64,000 nt of DNA from Pseudomonas sp. MYb327 (GTDB lineage: Bacteria; Pseudomonadota; Gammaproteobacteria; Pseudomonadales; Pseudomonadaceae). The first letter of the stretch is position 1, and each line of letters starts with the position of its first letter. The notes below the pieces were generated by a model. It did not search any database. It worked only from the letters and a program-made list of their open reading frames with translations, and had not been told where the DNA came from. A program made the translations under genes and the position numbers. Shown piece after piece: positions 9,893 through 18,970 of this stretch. The stretch lies in assembly GCF_040438925.1 (NCBI RefSeq), contig NZ_CP159258.1:1130001-1194000 (forward strand). Reading direction: 5' to 3'.

Positions 9893-9911
9893 GCGAATGA
9901 TAGGAGTTCTC
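9893..9911 (-). promoter_or_regulatory. Possible Fur box upstream of the TonB receptor gene
   Basis: By eye, 12 of 19 positions match the inverted-repeat Fur consensus, centred on AATGATA. It stands about 80 bp before the start codon of the receptor gene, where an iron-responsive operator would be expected. The match is moderate. Confidence 0.4.
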
Positions 9912-10071
9912 AGTCACGTTGCGCAATCGGTTTGTGATTACGGTGTGTAGATAAAGATTGAGGGCAGGTTTGCCTGTGTCTTGAAGGAACAGTGGCCTTG
10001 CGCCGAAGTCATAGCCAGCACCACGCCATCGATCGTATGGTTAACCCGGCTTAACGGACACCTGGAGCAAC

Positions 10072-11157
10072 ATGCAAGCCCATCGATTGATCATGAGCGT
10101 CGCCGCGTTGCTGGTGCTGGCCGGTTGCGGCAGTCACCGGACCCAGGAACCCCCTGCGCGCAAGCCCGCCGAGGTCAAGGCTGAAATCGTGCGATTGCTG
10201 CCGGCAAAAACAGTCGACCGCCAAGGCTGGGCTACGGACATCTACGCCGCATTTGCCACGCAGAACATTGCGCCAACCACACAAAATCTATGCGCGGTGC
10301 TGGCCGTTACCGAGCAAGAGTCGACGTTCCAGGTCGACCCACCCGTGCCGGGACTCGGTAAGATCGCTCGCGAGGAAATCGACCGTCGCGCGGCCAAGGC
10401 GCACATTCCCGGCCTGTTGGTCAGTGGCGCGCTGCAAGTGCGTTCGCCCAACGGCAAAACCTACAGCGACCGTCTGAACGCGGCGCGTAGCGAGAAGGAG
10501 CTGAGCGCGATTTTCGACGACTTCATCGGCATGGTCCCCATGGGCAAGACCCTTTTCGCAGGCTTCAACCCGGTGCACACCGGCGGCCCGATGCAGGTCA
10601 GCATCGACTTTGCCGAAAAGCAGGCAAAGGATTATCCCTACACCGTAGACGGCTCTATCCGTCGCGAAGTCTTTAGCCGACGTGGCGGCATGTACTTTGG
10701 CATCGCGCATTTGCTCGGTTACCCGGTGAGCTACGAGCAACCGCTGTACCGCTTCGCCGATTTCAATGCCGGTTGGTACGCCAGTCGCAATGCCGCGTTT
10801 CAAAATGCGCTAAGCCGGGCCTCGGGCATCCCGCTGGCGCTGGATGGCGACCTGGTCGACTATGGTTCGATCATGCCGGGCACCACTGAACGGGCGGCAC
10901 GCACCCTTGGCAAGCAGCTGGACCTGCGCAATACGACGATCAGGAATCAATTGGAGGAGGGCAACAGCCTCGCCTTCGAGAATAGCGAGCTCTATCAGCG
11001 GGTTTTCGCCCTGGCAGAACAGGCTGAAGGACGCTCATTGCCACGAGCGGTGTTGCCGGGAATTGTGCTGCAAAGCCCAAAAATCACCCGCAAGCTCACC
11101 ACGGCCTGGTTTGCCAAGCGGGTTGATGAGCGTTACCAGCGCTGCATGAAACGCTGA
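10072..11157 (+). CDS. DUF1615 family lipoprotein
   Basis: The 361-residue product starts with a lipoprotein signal peptide (lipobox LAGC, Cys at about 19) and continues with a conserved region of the DUF1615 family. NLCAVLAVTEQESTFQVDP, followed by a mostly helical domain, recalls the lysozyme-like fold of transglycosylases, with a candidate catalytic Glu in TEQEST; that function is inference. The start follows CTGGAG with proper spacing. It is monocistronic with its own terminator 20 bases downstream. Confidence 0.8.
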   Translation: MQAHRLIMSVAALLVLAGCGSHRTQEPPARKPAEVKAEIVRLLPAKTVDRQGWATDIYAAFATQNIAPTTQNLCAVLAVTEQESTFQVDPPVPGLGKIAREEIDRRAAKAHIPGLLVSGALQVRSPNGKTYSDRLNAARSEKELSAIFDDFIGMVPMGKTLFAGFNPVHTGGPMQVSIDFAEKQAKDYPYTVDGSIRREVFSRRGGMYFGIAHLLGYPVSYEQPLYRFADFNAGWYASRNAAFQNALSRASGIPLALDGDLVDYGSIMPGTTERAARTLGKQLDLRNTTIRNQLEEGNSLAFENSELYQRVFALAEQAEGRSLPRAVLPGIVLQSPKITRKLTTAWFAKRVDERYQRCMKR

Positions 11158-11176
11158 GCGGACGATAAAAACACAT

Positions 11177-11208
11177 AAAAAAACCCGGCGGGTCAGGCCG
11201 GGTTTTTT
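11177..11208. terminator. Rho-independent terminator
   Basis: The stem AAAAAACCCGGC/GCCGGGTTTTTT with a short loop lies just after the DUF1615 gene. Because of the A-run on the left it can also stop transcription coming from the repeat-peptide gene on the other strand. Confidence 0.92.
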
Positions 11209-11235
11209 GTCGAGTACCGCGGAAAAGCCATTCAT

Positions 11236-11715
11236 TCAAGCGACATGGTTGCTGTTGAGGCGATCAGAACCATCGGCGGCTACGGTGTTGCCGTGCAGGC
11301 GATCAGAACCATCGGCGGCTACGGTGTTGCCGTGCAGGCGATCAGAACCATCGGCGGCTACGGTGTTGCCGTGCAGGCGATCAGAACCATCGGCGGCTAC
11401 GGTGTTGCCGTGCAGGCGATCAGAACCATCGGCGGCTACGGTGTTGCCGTGCAGGCGATCAGAACCATCGGCGGCTACGGTGTTGCCGTGCAGGCGGTCG
11501 GAACCATCGGCGGCGACAGTGTTGCCGTGCAGGCGGTCGGAACCATCGGCGGCGACAGTGTTGCCATGCAGGCGATCAGAACCATCCGCAGCTACGCGGC
11601 TTTCAATCAGACGATCGGAGCCACCTTCAGCGACAACTGGCTGAGTAGCGGTAGCGGCAAAAGCGTTAACTGCAAAAACCGAGAAAGCGATGCTGAGAAG
11701 GGTTTGGCGTTTCAT
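11236..11715 (-). CDS. Secreted peptide made of nine 13-residue tandem repeats (VAADGSDRLHGNT)
   Basis: The 159-residue product has a clear signal peptide (MKRQTLLSIAFSVFAVNAFA) followed by VVAEGGSDRLIES and then nine units of VAADGSDRL, eight of them continuing HGNT. I do not recognise a function. The start at 11715 is chosen because it gives this signal peptide and is preceded by CGGAG at a correct distance; the frame is open further upstream but without a ribosome site. The mature part is polar, without cysteines, and acidic/basic alternating (D-G-S-D-R). As the repeat is 39 bp (a multiple of three), the opposite strand is also open; those frames are shadows. It is divergent from the downstream glutathione-transferase gene. 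Confidence 0.75.
   Translation of the reverse strand: MKRQTLLSIAFSVFAVNAFAATATQPVVAEGGSDRLIESRVAADGSDRLHGNTVAADGSDRLHGNTVAADGSDRLHGNTVAADGSDRLHGNTVAADGSDRLHGNTVAADGSDRLHGNTVAADGSDRLHGNTVAADGSDRLHGNTVAADGSDRLNSNHVA
11253..11590. repeat. 39-bp tandem repeat array inside the secreted peptide gene
   Basis: About eight and a half consecutive 39-bp units are seen. On the + strand most read GATCAGAACCATCGGCGGCT then ACGGTGTTGCCGTGCAGGC. Six units are almost identical; two near 11496-11565 share the variants GGTCGGAACC and GACAGT, and the outermost ones are more diverged. This pattern points to recent expansion from the centre of the array. Confidence 0.93.
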
Positions 11716-11925
11716 GATTGTGTGCTCCGGGGTGTTGTTGGTTGGCTTGGAGCTGATGTTACGCCGCAGGATTTTTAAGAGAACTTCATTGAGGTGATTG
11801 TGAACATCGACGGTATTGATAGGGCGGGCGACATACCCTCTGTGGGCGTGATGATGCAGTCGTCGGATGGCGACGGCGTGGGCGATGGCGGCTTCTACAC
11901 TGGTTAGCGTCGCAAGGAGGTGTGT

Positions 11926-12549
11926 ATGTATCAGCTCTACGGTCATCAAAACTCAGGTGCGGCGGCGATAGAAGCCGCATTGGAACTCTGCGAGATTCCT
12001 TATCGCTTCATTGACGTCGAGTCGTCGCCGGAGGCTGCTCAGGCGCTGGAGAAACTCAACCCGCTCAAGCAGATTCCGACATTGCAACTGCCTGACGGCA
12101 GCATCCTGACTGAAAGTGCGGCGATCCTGATCCATCTCGGGATGTCGTTTCCGCGCTCGAAACTGTTGCCCTATGAAGCTGCCGAACGCGATCAGGCCAT
12201 TCGCGGCATGGTTTACATCGTCAGCAATTGCTACGCAGCCATCGGCATCATCGATTACCCCGAACGCTGGCTGACCTCGGCGGATCAGGCATCCAGGGAA
12301 AATCTCATGGCCGGGGCCCGCGAGCGGCTGCATTGGAGTTGGGAGGTGTTCGCCGATCAATTCTCGGGCGAGTTGTACCTGGGTGATGAGCCGCCGGGCG
12401 CCCTTGATGTACTGGCTGCGGTGGTTACACGATGGGCAGGCAGCCGCGAGCATCTGCGCAGTGCCCGCCCCGGATTTTTCGCCTGGCTGGAACGCATCGA
12501 CCGCCATCCGACATTGGCGCCGGTGTTCGCCCGGCATTGGCCAAAATGA
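11926..12549 (+). CDS. Glutathione S-transferase family protein
   Basis: The 207-residue product has an N-terminal thioredoxin-like domain (MYQLYGHQNSGAAAIEAALE; LNPLKQIPTLQLPDG; LTESAAILIHL) and a C-terminal helical domain, the normal layout of cytosolic glutathione transferases. SGAAA in the first loop suggests a serine-type active site. An in-frame GTG at 11920 overlaps the strong AAGGAGG ribosome site, so the ATG at 11926 is the start. It is not close in sequence to the YfcG-like protein at 3857. No pathway context is visible. Confidence 0.82.
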   Translation: MYQLYGHQNSGAAAIEAALELCEIPYRFIDVESSPEAAQALEKLNPLKQIPTLQLPDGSILTESAAILIHLGMSFPRSKLLPYEAAERDQAIRGMVYIVSNCYAAIGIIDYPERWLTSADQASRENLMAGARERLHWSWEVFADQFSGELYLGDEPPGALDVLAAVVTRWAGSREHLRSARPGFFAWLERIDRHPTLAPVFARHWPK

Positions 12550-12561
12550 ACATCACACATT

Positions 12562-12598
12562 CTCCTGTGGGAGCGAGCAGGCTCGTTCCCACAGGGAG
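12562..12598. repeat. REP palindrome, GTGGGAGCGAGCAGGCTCG type
   Basis: One compact palindrome, CTCCTGTGGGAGCGAGCAGG joined to its complement, lies between convergent genes and may also act as a terminator-like hairpin. Confidence 0.8.
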
Positions 12599-12615
12599 AA
12601 CTACAAATGTCGGAA

Positions 12616-13056
12616 TCACTCACCCCGAATGTACTGCTCCAACTGACGAATCAGTTCAGCCTGTTCGGCAATGGCTTCCTTGACCAGGTCACCAATCGAC
12701 AACAGACCGATCAACTTGCCGTTTTCCACCACCGGCAAGTGGCGCAGGCGCCGGTCCGACATGATGCCCAGGCAGGTATCGACGGTTTGATGAGTGTCCA
12801 CGGTAATCACCGGCGACACCATGATGTCGCGCACCGGCGTACCCACCGAAGAACGCCCATGCAGCACCAGTTTGCGCGCGTAATCCCGTTCACTGATGAT
12901 GCCCAGCACCTCATCGTTCTCCACCACCAGCAGTGCGCCGACGTTTTTCTCGGCCATCTTCATCAGCGCTTCGAGCACCATATGATCAGGCTTGATCTGG
13001 TGCACTTCCTGATTCTTCTGATCTTTCAACTTGAGCAGTTGCGCGACGGTTTTCAT
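12616..13056 (-). CDS. CBS-domain protein
   Basis: The 146-residue product consists of two CBS motifs (about residues 15-65 and 80-130), each with the typical GALLVVEND/HLPVVENGK strand and ISERDYAR/LSIGDLVK turn. Such stand-alone pairs bind adenosyl nucleotides (AMP, ATP, SAM) and act as energy-sensing modules; the partner is not known. It has no signal or membrane segment. It forms a single-gene unit. Confidence 0.88.
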   Translation of the reverse strand: MKTVAQLLKLKDQKNQEVHQIKPDHMVLEALMKMAEKNVGALLVVENDEVLGIISERDYARKLVLHGRSSVGTPVRDIMVSPVITVDTHQTVDTCLGIMSDRRLRHLPVVENGKLIGLLSIGDLVKEAIAEQAELIRQLEQYIRGE

Positions 13057-13182
13057 GGCGGTTTCCCGGGTGTTGTCGTTGTTCTAGAAGAATCGTAGAC
13101 GCAAGCGCGCAGGGCAAGAGAGAAAGCGGCAGATACCACTCAAAAAACGTCATTCGGCGAAGTTTCTTCGGTAAATCGAAAA

Positions 13183-13246
13183 AGATCGCAGCCTGCGGCA
13201 GCTCCTACGGGATGTACATATTCCATTGTAGGAGCTGCCGAACGCG
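13183..13246. repeat. REP pair, GTAGGAGCTGCCGCAGGCTGC type
   Basis: Inverted units GATCGCAGCCTGCGGCAGCT(CCTAC) and GTAGGAGCTGCCG lie just upstream of polB, in the space where its promoter is expected. I saw no LexA-type CTG-N10-CAG operator here. Confidence 0.75.
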
Positions 13247-13285
13247 TAGAATCGCCACCTTGAATCAATATTGAGGTTGGCAGTG

Positions 13286-15646
13286 GTGGATTTACCGCAG
13301 GGCTTCGTCCTGACCCGGCATTGGCGCGATACCCCGGCCGGTACGGAAGTCGAGTTCTGGCTGGCGACCGATAGCGGTCCCCAGCGTATCCGCCTGCCTC
13401 ATCAGCCATCTGTGGCGTTTATCCCAGCTGATCAGCGAGAGCAGGCCGAGGGGCTGTTGCGCGATGAGAAGAACGTCGAGCTCAAACCCCTGGCCTTGAC
13501 GGATTTCGAACATCGATCGGTGCTGGGCTTGTATTGCCAGCAGCACGGGCAATTGATGCGCCTGGAAACCGCGCTGCGCCGGGCTGGTGTCGACGTGTTC
13601 GAAGCCGATGTACGGCCGCCGGAACGCTACATGATGGAGCGATTCATCACCGCGCCGGTGCGTTTTGGTGGCACGCCAAATGGCGAGGGCTTGCTGTGCG
13701 ATGCGCAGATGAAACCCGATCCCGATTACCGGCCGAACCTCAAACTGGTGTCCCTTGATATCGAAACCACCGCCCAGGGCGACTTGTACTCCATTGCCCT
13801 GGAAGGCTGCGGCGAACGTCAGGTGTACATGCTCGGGCCACCCAATGGCGACGACAGCCAGGTTGATTTCCAGTTCGAATACTGCGACTCGCGAACCTTG
13901 CTGCTGAAAAAACTCAATGAATGGTTCGCTCTTCACGACCCCGACGCGATCATCGGCTGGAATGTCGTGCAGTTCGACCTGCGAGTGCTGCACGAACACG
14001 CCCGGCGCCTGGCCGTGCCGCTGAAACTGGGGCGCGGCGGCGAGGAGATGCAGTGGCGCGAGCACGGTAACGGCAACCACTATTTCGCGTCCGCTGCTGG
14101 CCGGTTGATCATCGACGGTATTGAATCCCTGCGTTCGGCGACCTGGAGTTTCCCCTCGTTCAGCCTGGAAAACGTCGCGCAAACCCTGCTCGGCGAAGGC
14201 AAGTCGATCGACAATCCCTACCAGCGCATGGACGAAATCAACCGCATGTTCGCCGAGGACAAACCGGCGCTGGCCAAGTACAACCTCAAGGATTGCGAGC
14301 TGGTCACGCGAATTTTCGCCAAGACCGAGTTGCTGAAATTTTTGCTGGAGCGGGCCAGTGTCACTGGTTTGCCGGTGGATCGCATGGGCGGTTCAGTGGC
14401 CGCGTTCACCCACCTCTACATGCCGCTGATGCATCGCCAGGGCTTCGTCGCGCCAAACCTCGGCGGGCGACCGCCGCAAGCCAGCCCCGGCGGCTTTGTC
14501 ATGGACTCGCAACCGGGGCTGTACGAGTCGGTGCTGGTGTTCGACTACAAAAGCCTTTATCCGTCGATCATCCGCACCTTCCTGATCGACCCGGTGGGCT
14601 TGATCGAAGGGCTCAAGCATCCCGACGACGCAGACTCGGTGCCGGGGTTTCGCGGAGCGCGATTTTCCCGCACCCGGCATTGCCTGCCGTCCATCGTCGC
14701 GCGGGTCGCCGAAGGTCGCGAAACCGCCAAGCGTGAACACAACGCGCCGTTGTCCCAGGCGTTGAAGATCATCATGAATGCCTTCTATGGCGTGCTCGGC
14801 TCAAGTGGTTGCCGTTTCTTCGATACGCGCCTGGCGTCGTCGATTACCTTGCGCGGCCACGAAATCATGCTGCGCACCCGCCAGTTGATCGAGGCCCAGG
14901 GCCACACTGTGATTTACGGCGACACCGACTCGACCTTCGTCTGGCTGCGCCGCGCCCATGGTCAGCAGGAGGCCGCGCAAATCGGCAAGGCGTTGGTGGA
15001 TCACGTCAATCAGTGGTGGCGCGAGCATGTGCGGCAGGAATACGGGCTGGAAAGTGCGCTGGAGTTGCAGTTCGAGACCCACTACAAGCGTTTCCTGATG
15101 CCGACCATTCGTGGTGCGGAGGAGGGCAGCAAGAAACGTTACGCGGGGTTGGTGACGCGCGCCGATGGCACTGAAGAGATGGTCTACAAAGGCCTGGAAA
15201 CCGTGCGTACCGATTGGTCACCGCTGGCCCGGCAATTTCAGCAGGAGCTGTACCTGCGGATCTTCCAGCGCAAGCCTTATCAGGATTACGTGCGCGATTA
15301 CGTGCGCAAAACCCTGGCCGGTGAATTCGACGAGCGCCTGATTTACCGCAAGCGCCTGCGCCGCACCCTCGATGATTATCAGCGCAACGTTCCGCCCCAT
15401 GTGCGGGCGGCGCGCATCGCCGACGAATATAACGACCAGCAGGGCCGTCCGCGGCAATACCAGAAAGGCGGCTGGATCAGTTATGTGATCACGGTCGCCG
15501 GCCCCGAGCCGCTGGAGATTCGCAGCGCGCCCATCGATTACGACCATTACGTCACCCGGCAATTGCAGCCGGTGGCGGATGCGATCCTGCCGTTTGTCGA
15601 CGACGATTTCTCAACTCTGATTGGTGGGCAACTGGGCCTGTTTTGA
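13286..15646 (+). CDS. polB: DNA polymerase II (family B)
   Basis: PolB is the family B repair polymerase used in translesion synthesis and replication restart; E. coli PolB is 783 residues and this one 786. The exonuclease motif LDIETT has Asp/Glu at about 158 and 160. Polymerase motif A is [10 protein letters not shown] (Asp about 420), motif [16 protein letters not shown], and motif C YGDTDS (Asp about 546 and 548); all catalytic acids are present. The start is GTG: candidates lie at 13283 and 13286 after GAGG, and 13286 gives the family-like [13 protein letters not shown]. The 3' end overlaps the convergent DUF1810 gene by 36 bases. Confidence 0.96.
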   Translation: MDLPQGFVLTRHWRDTPAGTEVEFWLATDSGPQRIRLPHQPSVAFIPADQREQAEGLLRDEKNVELKPLALTDFEHRSVLGLYCQQHGQLMRLETALRRAGVDVFEADVRPPERYMMERFITAPVRFGGTPNGEGLLCDAQMKPDPDYRPNLKLVSLDIETTAQGDLYSIALEGCGERQVYMLGPPNGDDSQVDFQFEYCDSRTLLLKKLNEWFALHDPDAIIGWNVVQFDLRVLHEHARRLAVPLKLGRGGEEMQWREHGNGNHYFASAAGRLIIDGIESLRSATWSFPSFSLENVAQTLLGEGKSIDNPYQRMDEINRMFAEDKPALAKYNLKDCELVTRIFAKTELLKFLLERASVTGLPVDRMGGSVAAFTHLYMPLMHRQGFVAPNLGGRPPQASPGGFVMDSQPGLYESVLVFDYKSLYPSIIRTFLIDPVGLIEGLKHPDDADSVPGFRGARFSRTRHCLPSIVARVAEGRETAKREHNAPLSQALKIIMNAFYGVLGSSGCRFFDTRLASSITLRGHEIMLRTRQLIEAQGHTVIYGDTDSTFVWLRRAHGQQEAAQIGKALVDHVNQWWREHVRQEYGLESALELQFETHYKRFLMPTIRGAEEGSKKRYAGLVTRADGTEEMVYKGLETVRTDWSPLARQFQQELYLRIFQRKPYQDYVRDYVRKTLAGEFDERLIYRKRLRRTLDDYQRNVPPHVRAARIADEYNDQQGRPRQYQKGGWISYVITVAGPEPLEIRSAPIDYDHYVTRQLQPVADAILPFVDDDFSTLIGGQLGLF

Positions 15647-16081
15647 GTCCATCAGCAACAAGGTCCAGTCATCGGGAATGCCGTTGAAGTATTGTCGCAG
15701 TGCCTGATGGAACAGGCTGTCGTCAGCAGCGACCTGGGTGAACAATGTCATTGAAGAGCGGAATTTCAAGTCGTCAGGATGGCCGAAAATTTCTGTGATC
15801 GAGCGCTGCCGAATGTTCAGCACTTCTTGCGTGCACGCACGTAACCGCGGGCCCAGCACCGGGTGCTCAAGATAAGCCTGGGCTTCATCGCGGGAACAGA
15901 TCGCGAAGCGTTTGGACATGTCGCTGCCGCCCAATCCCGCAAATTGCGGAAAGATGAACCACATCCAGTGGCTGCGTTTTTTTCCTTCATTCAGTTCTTT
16001 CTGGACCTTGTTGAACACCGGGTCTTGCGCCTGAACAAAACGTTGCAGGTTATAGGCGTCCATCTGATCGGTGCTTCTCAT
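15611..16081 (-). CDS. DUF1810 family protein
   Basis: The 156-residue cytoplasmic protein carries the conserved DUF1810 signature: [10 protein letters not shown] at the start, [13 protein letters not shown], and HPVLGPRL in the middle. The family has no firmly established function. I placed the start at the ATG at 16081 because AGAGGG lies seven bases before it; a TTG farther upstream has no ribosome site. The end runs 36 bases into the 3' end of polB on the other strand, so both stop codons lie inside the neighbouring gene. Confidence 0.85.
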   Translation of the reverse strand: MRSTDQMDAYNLQRFVQAQDPVFNKVQKELNEGKKRSHWMWFIFPQFAGLGGSDMSKRFAICSRDEAQAYLEHPVLGPRLRACTQEVLNIRQRSITEIFGHPDDLKFRSSMTLFTQVAADDSLFHQALRQYFNGIPDDWTLLLMDSKQAQLPTNQS

Positions 16082-16111
16082 GCAGAAGCCCTCTGCCAAA
16101 ACTGCGATGGC

Positions 16112-16933
16112 TCAGACCATGGCCAACCGCTGTTTGCGTTGTGGCGCGCGAAACGCTTGGTCCAGCGCCTCCAGATCCCCTGCTCCAAGCTTCAATTGCG
16201 CCGCTTGCGCATTAAGTTGCACATGCTCCTTTTTGACCGCTTTGGGGATGGCGATCACCCCGTCCTGCCGCAAAAGCCATGCCAGTGATACCTGTGAGGG
16301 TGTCGCGCCGTGACGGGCGGCTACTTGCTTGAGCGTGGCATCCGCCAGCATTTTCCCGCCCTGACCAATAGGACAGTAGGCCATTACCGGCATCTTGTGC
16401 TGTTGGCACCACGGCAGCAAATCAAATTCGATGCCGCGCTCTTCCAGGTTGTAGAGCACCTGGTTGACGGCGCAGGCCGGTGCGGACAGTTCCTGCAAAT
16501 CGTCGACGTCAAAATTGGACACGCCCCAGCGGCCGATCTTGCCTGCTTCGCGCAGGCGTTCGAAGGCTTCGACGGTTTCTTCCAGCGGATACTGGCCGCG
16601 CCAGTGCAGTAGATACAGATCGATGTAATCGGTACTTAGCCGCCGCAGACTGCGTTCGCAGGCCTGCGCAATGCCTTTGCGGCTGGCGTTGTGCGGGTAA
16701 ACCTTGCTGACCAGGAAAACCTTGTCGCGTCGGCCGGCGATGGCTTCACCGACCACTTCTTCGGCACCGCCTTCTGCATACATCTCGGCGGTATCGATCA
16801 GGGTCATGCCCAGGTCGATGCCCAGGCGCAGTGCCGCGACTTCCTCGGCTCGCCGGGCGCGATCCTCGCCCATTTGCCAGGTGCCTTGGCCGATGACCGG
16901 CACGTTGACGCCGGCCAACTCGACAGAACGCAT
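16112..16933 (-). CDS. Aldo/keto reductase
   Basis: The 273-residue product is an NADPH-dependent (beta/alpha)8 aldo/keto reductase, most like the E. coli YeaE/DkgA-type proteins. The catalytic tetrad is visible: Asp and Tyr in DTAEMY, Lys in VSKVYPHN, His in LLHWRG. The cofactor-binding C-terminal part has AIPKAVKKEHVQLNA, the usual phosphate-contacting segment. Its natural substrate is not known; methylglyoxal and small aldehydes are typical for the family. It starts 30 bases upstream of the DUF1810 gene on the same strand and is likely co-transcribed with it. Confidence 0.9.
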   Translation of the reverse strand: MRSVELAGVNVPVIGQGTWQMGEDRARRAEEVAALRLGIDLGMTLIDTAEMYAEGGAEEVVGEAIAGRRDKVFLVSKVYPHNASRKGIAQACERSLRRLSTDYIDLYLLHWRGQYPLEETVEAFERLREAGKIGRWGVSNFDVDDLQELSAPACAVNQVLYNLEERGIEFDLLPWCQQHKMPVMAYCPIGQGGKMLADATLKQVAARHGATPSQVSLAWLLRQDGVIAIPKAVKKEHVQLNAQAAQLKLGAGDLEALDQAFRAPQRKQRLAMV

Positions 16934-16965
16934 GCAAACCTCCTTTCAGGACTCAATCAGTATCG

Positions 16966-16989
16966 TTTGGCATAAGCTTTGGCATAAGC
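16966..16989. repeat. 12-bp tandem duplication TTTGGCATAAGC
   Basis: Two exact head-to-tail copies of TTTGGCATAAGC lie about 35 bp upstream of the aldo/keto reductase start. A transcription-factor site or a chance slippage duplication are both possible. Confidence 0.6.
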
Positions 16990-17130
16990 ATAGCTTCCGG
17001 GTTCCGCTACTTTCATGGCCGATGATCGATTGATCACTTCCAGCACTGCACTTTTTCGTAACGAACGGCTCTACCTTTTGCCAGCCTGCGGCGATCCCCA
17101 CCGCCGGCCCATGCCCAAGTCCAAGAACCC

Positions 17131-17880
17131 ATGGCTCAAGCGTTACTCTTCAGCATCACCCCAATCCGCCGTCGTTGCCTGCTATTGGCCGGCCTGTCGA
17201 TGTTCCTCGTCTCGGGGTGCAGCCATCAGGAAGGCAACGATCTCTTCACTCAAATTCGTGAAGGCAAGCCACAGGAATTTCTGCAAACCAGCGTTGACCG
17301 CATGGCGACCCTGGCCATGCGCGACAACCTCGACAGCCTTTACTTGCTGATGAGCAAACTCTACCTGCGCAACCCCGACGAGTTGAAAAAGTCCGGTTTC
17401 CTCGATGCCCGCACCGCTGGCAAGCAAGTGCGCATGGCCATCGAACAGCAGCAGCCGTTGCCCACCCTCGGCGGCAAGAAAGACCTGGCGGCGCTGCGGT
17501 TCGCCATGAGCCCGGAGTTCCTCGGCGATCGGGTGGGTGCGTTCATCTACGCCATCGGCAGTATGCTGGTGACCGCCCACGGCAATCGCCTGGAGTTCTA
17601 CATGACGGACGCGATCAATCCGACGTTCGTCAGCAATGCCGCGCGCAACATCGAGATCGCCACCTGGATCCTGAGCCAAAGACAGAACAAGGACGGCCAG
17701 CCGATGCTGTTTTCCAACGAAATCTCGGAAGAGGGCAGCAACCTGAGTTTTGCCGTGGAGTTCGGCAAAATCGTCGCCCGTCTGGACCTGTTGACCCAGA
17801 TGCTCGACGAGCGCTACCGGCGGATCGGCCTCAACTACGCCCAGAGTTTGCTGTTCCTGAATTTCTTGCCCGTTCAGTAA
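17131..17880 (+). CDS. Hypothetical lipoprotein
   Basis: I do not recognise the family. The 249-residue product starts with a basic stretch (PIRRR), a hydrophobic segment and a lipobox LVSGC (Cys at about 30), so it is probably a lipoprotein. The mature part is rich in helices, with a GDRVGAFIYAIGSMLVTAHG segment in the middle that could be a buried or re-entrant helix. It ends in LNFLPVQ. It is monocistronic, between the divergent aldo/keto reductase and a REP element. Confidence 0.65.
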   Translation: MAQALLFSITPIRRRCLLLAGLSMFLVSGCSHQEGNDLFTQIREGKPQEFLQTSVDRMATLAMRDNLDSLYLLMSKLYLRNPDELKKSGFLDARTAGKQVRMAIEQQQPLPTLGGKKDLAALRFAMSPEFLGDRVGAFIYAIGSMLVTAHGNRLEFYMTDAINPTFVSNAARNIEIATWILSQRQNKDGQPMLFSNEISEEGSNLSFAVEFGKIVARLDLLTQMLDERYRRIGLNYAQSLLFLNFLPVQ

Positions 17881-17893
17881 ATTCCACCATTCC

Positions 17894-17981
17894 AGTAGGA
17901 GCTGGCTTGCCAGCGATAGCGGACGACCGATCGCCCCTTTGATTGCCTGAACGGACGCCATTGCTGGCAATCGCTCCTACA
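17894..17981. repeat. REP pair, GTAGGAGCTGGCTTGCCAGC type
   Basis: The left arm GTAGGAGCTGGCTTGCCAGC is intact; the right arm (GCCATTGCTGGCAATCGCTC CTAC) has several changes. It lies between the lipoprotein gene and the TauE-type permease gene. Confidence 0.85.
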
Positions 17982-18093
17982 TAGGCGATTTGGGGAAGCT
18001 GGAATAAAGATAGATCGCATCGATATAAGTGGTTATAAGAAAAATCGCTATGCTGCGGGCCAGATTTTCCTTGCAGTCTTTGTGGACGTATCA

Positions 18094-18879
18094 ATGGATT
18101 TGTTGAACTTCGGGTTGGTCGTAGCCGGGTTGGTGGTGGGTTTCATCGTGGGCATGACGGGCGTAGGCGGTGGGTCGTTGATGACGCCTATCCTGCTGTG
18201 GTTCGGCATCAACCCGGCGACGGCCGTCGGCACCGATCTGCTGTATGCCGCCATCACCAAATCCAGCGGCGTACTCGTCCATAAGAAGAACAACAATATC
18301 GACTGGGCGATCACCGGTTGGCTGACCCTCGGCAGTGTGCCGGCGGTGGTGCTGACGTTGTGGTTCCTGAGTAGCTTGCACAGCTCGCCCGATGCAATGA
18401 ACGCGATCATCAAGCAAGCCCTGGGTTTCGTCCTGTTCGCCACCGCCCTGGCCATTCTATTCAAGAAGCGCCTGCTCGATTTCGCCCACAAACGTGCTGG
18501 CGGCAACTACAACCCGAGCGGCAGACGCCTGAATGTGCTGACGGTCATCACAGGTCTGGTTCTCGGCACGATGGTTGCTCTGACGTCCATTGGCGCCGGC
18601 GCGTTGGGCACTGTGGCGCTGTTCATCCTCTACCCGTTGTTACCGACACGCCGTTTGGTCGGCACCGAAATCGCTCACGCCGTGCCGCTGACCCTGGTCG
18701 CCGGTCTGGGTCATGCGAGCATGGGCAACATGGATTGGCACGTGCTGGGTTACTTGTTGATGGGTTCGCTGCCGGGGATCTACCTGGGCAGTCACCTGAC
18801 CGGACGTATCTCTGATGAACTGCTGCGTCCTTGCCTGGCGACGATGCTGATATTGATCGGTTACAAGCTGGCGTTCTGA
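18094..18879 (+). CDS. TauE/SafE (TSUP) family permease
   Basis: The 261-residue product is a membrane protein with about eight predicted segments and the two repeated halves typical of the sulfite-exporter TauE/SafE family: GMTGVGGGSLMTPIL in the first half and LTSIGAGALGTVALFILYP in the second. Family members export organosulfur anions or sulfite; the direction and substrate here are unknown. A GTG at 18082 is in frame and could add four residues; the ATG at 18094 begins at the usual MDLLNFG. No sulfur-metabolism gene is adjacent. Confidence 0.85.
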   Translation: MDLLNFGLVVAGLVVGFIVGMTGVGGGSLMTPILLWFGINPATAVGTDLLYAAITKSSGVLVHKKNNNIDWAITGWLTLGSVPAVVLTLWFLSSLHSSPDAMNAIIKQALGFVLFATALAILFKKRLLDFAHKRAGGNYNPSGRRLNVLTVITGLVLGTMVALTSIGAGALGTVALFILYPLLPTRRLVGTEIAHAVPLTLVAGLGHASMGNMDWHVLGYLLMGSLPGIYLGSHLTGRISDELLRPCLATMLILIGYKLAF

Positions 18880-18922
18880 TCCAACGCGGCAAGTCAGCTT
18901 CATTCGGGTGAATATTTCCAAT

Positions 18923-18970
18923 CTGCTCGTCGCGGCACCAGACGATGGTGTTGTTCAGCTGAGCGCTCAT
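18923..18970 (-). pseudogene. Remnant: 5' end of a VOC (glyoxalase/bleomycin-resistance) family gene
   Basis: Read leftward from an ATG at 18970, the first 16 codons give MSAQLNNTIVWCRDEQ, which matches the usual start of Pseudomonas VOC-family proteins (beta strand plus WCRDKQ). A plausible ribosome site (GAGG) lies before the ATG. After that the frame runs on without any VOC-like sequence, and the TauE-type gene ends 43 bases beyond. I read this as the head of a gene whose body has been lost by deletion. Assignment is from memory of the family, with only 16 residues to judge. Confidence 0.5.

Noticed and set aside
11253..11590. Possible CRISPR array
   Set aside because: The 39-bp units are joined head to tail without unique spacers and encode a constant peptide, so it is a coding tandem repeat.
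11207..11778. Long open frames on the + strand through the 39-bp repeats
   Set aside because: The repeat length is a multiple of three, so all frames stay open in the array. The minus-strand frame has the signal peptide and ribosome site; the + strand frames have neither.
13183..13285. LexA operator before polB
   Set aside because: I found no CTG-N10-CAG palindrome near the start; the inverted repeats seen there belong to a REP element.
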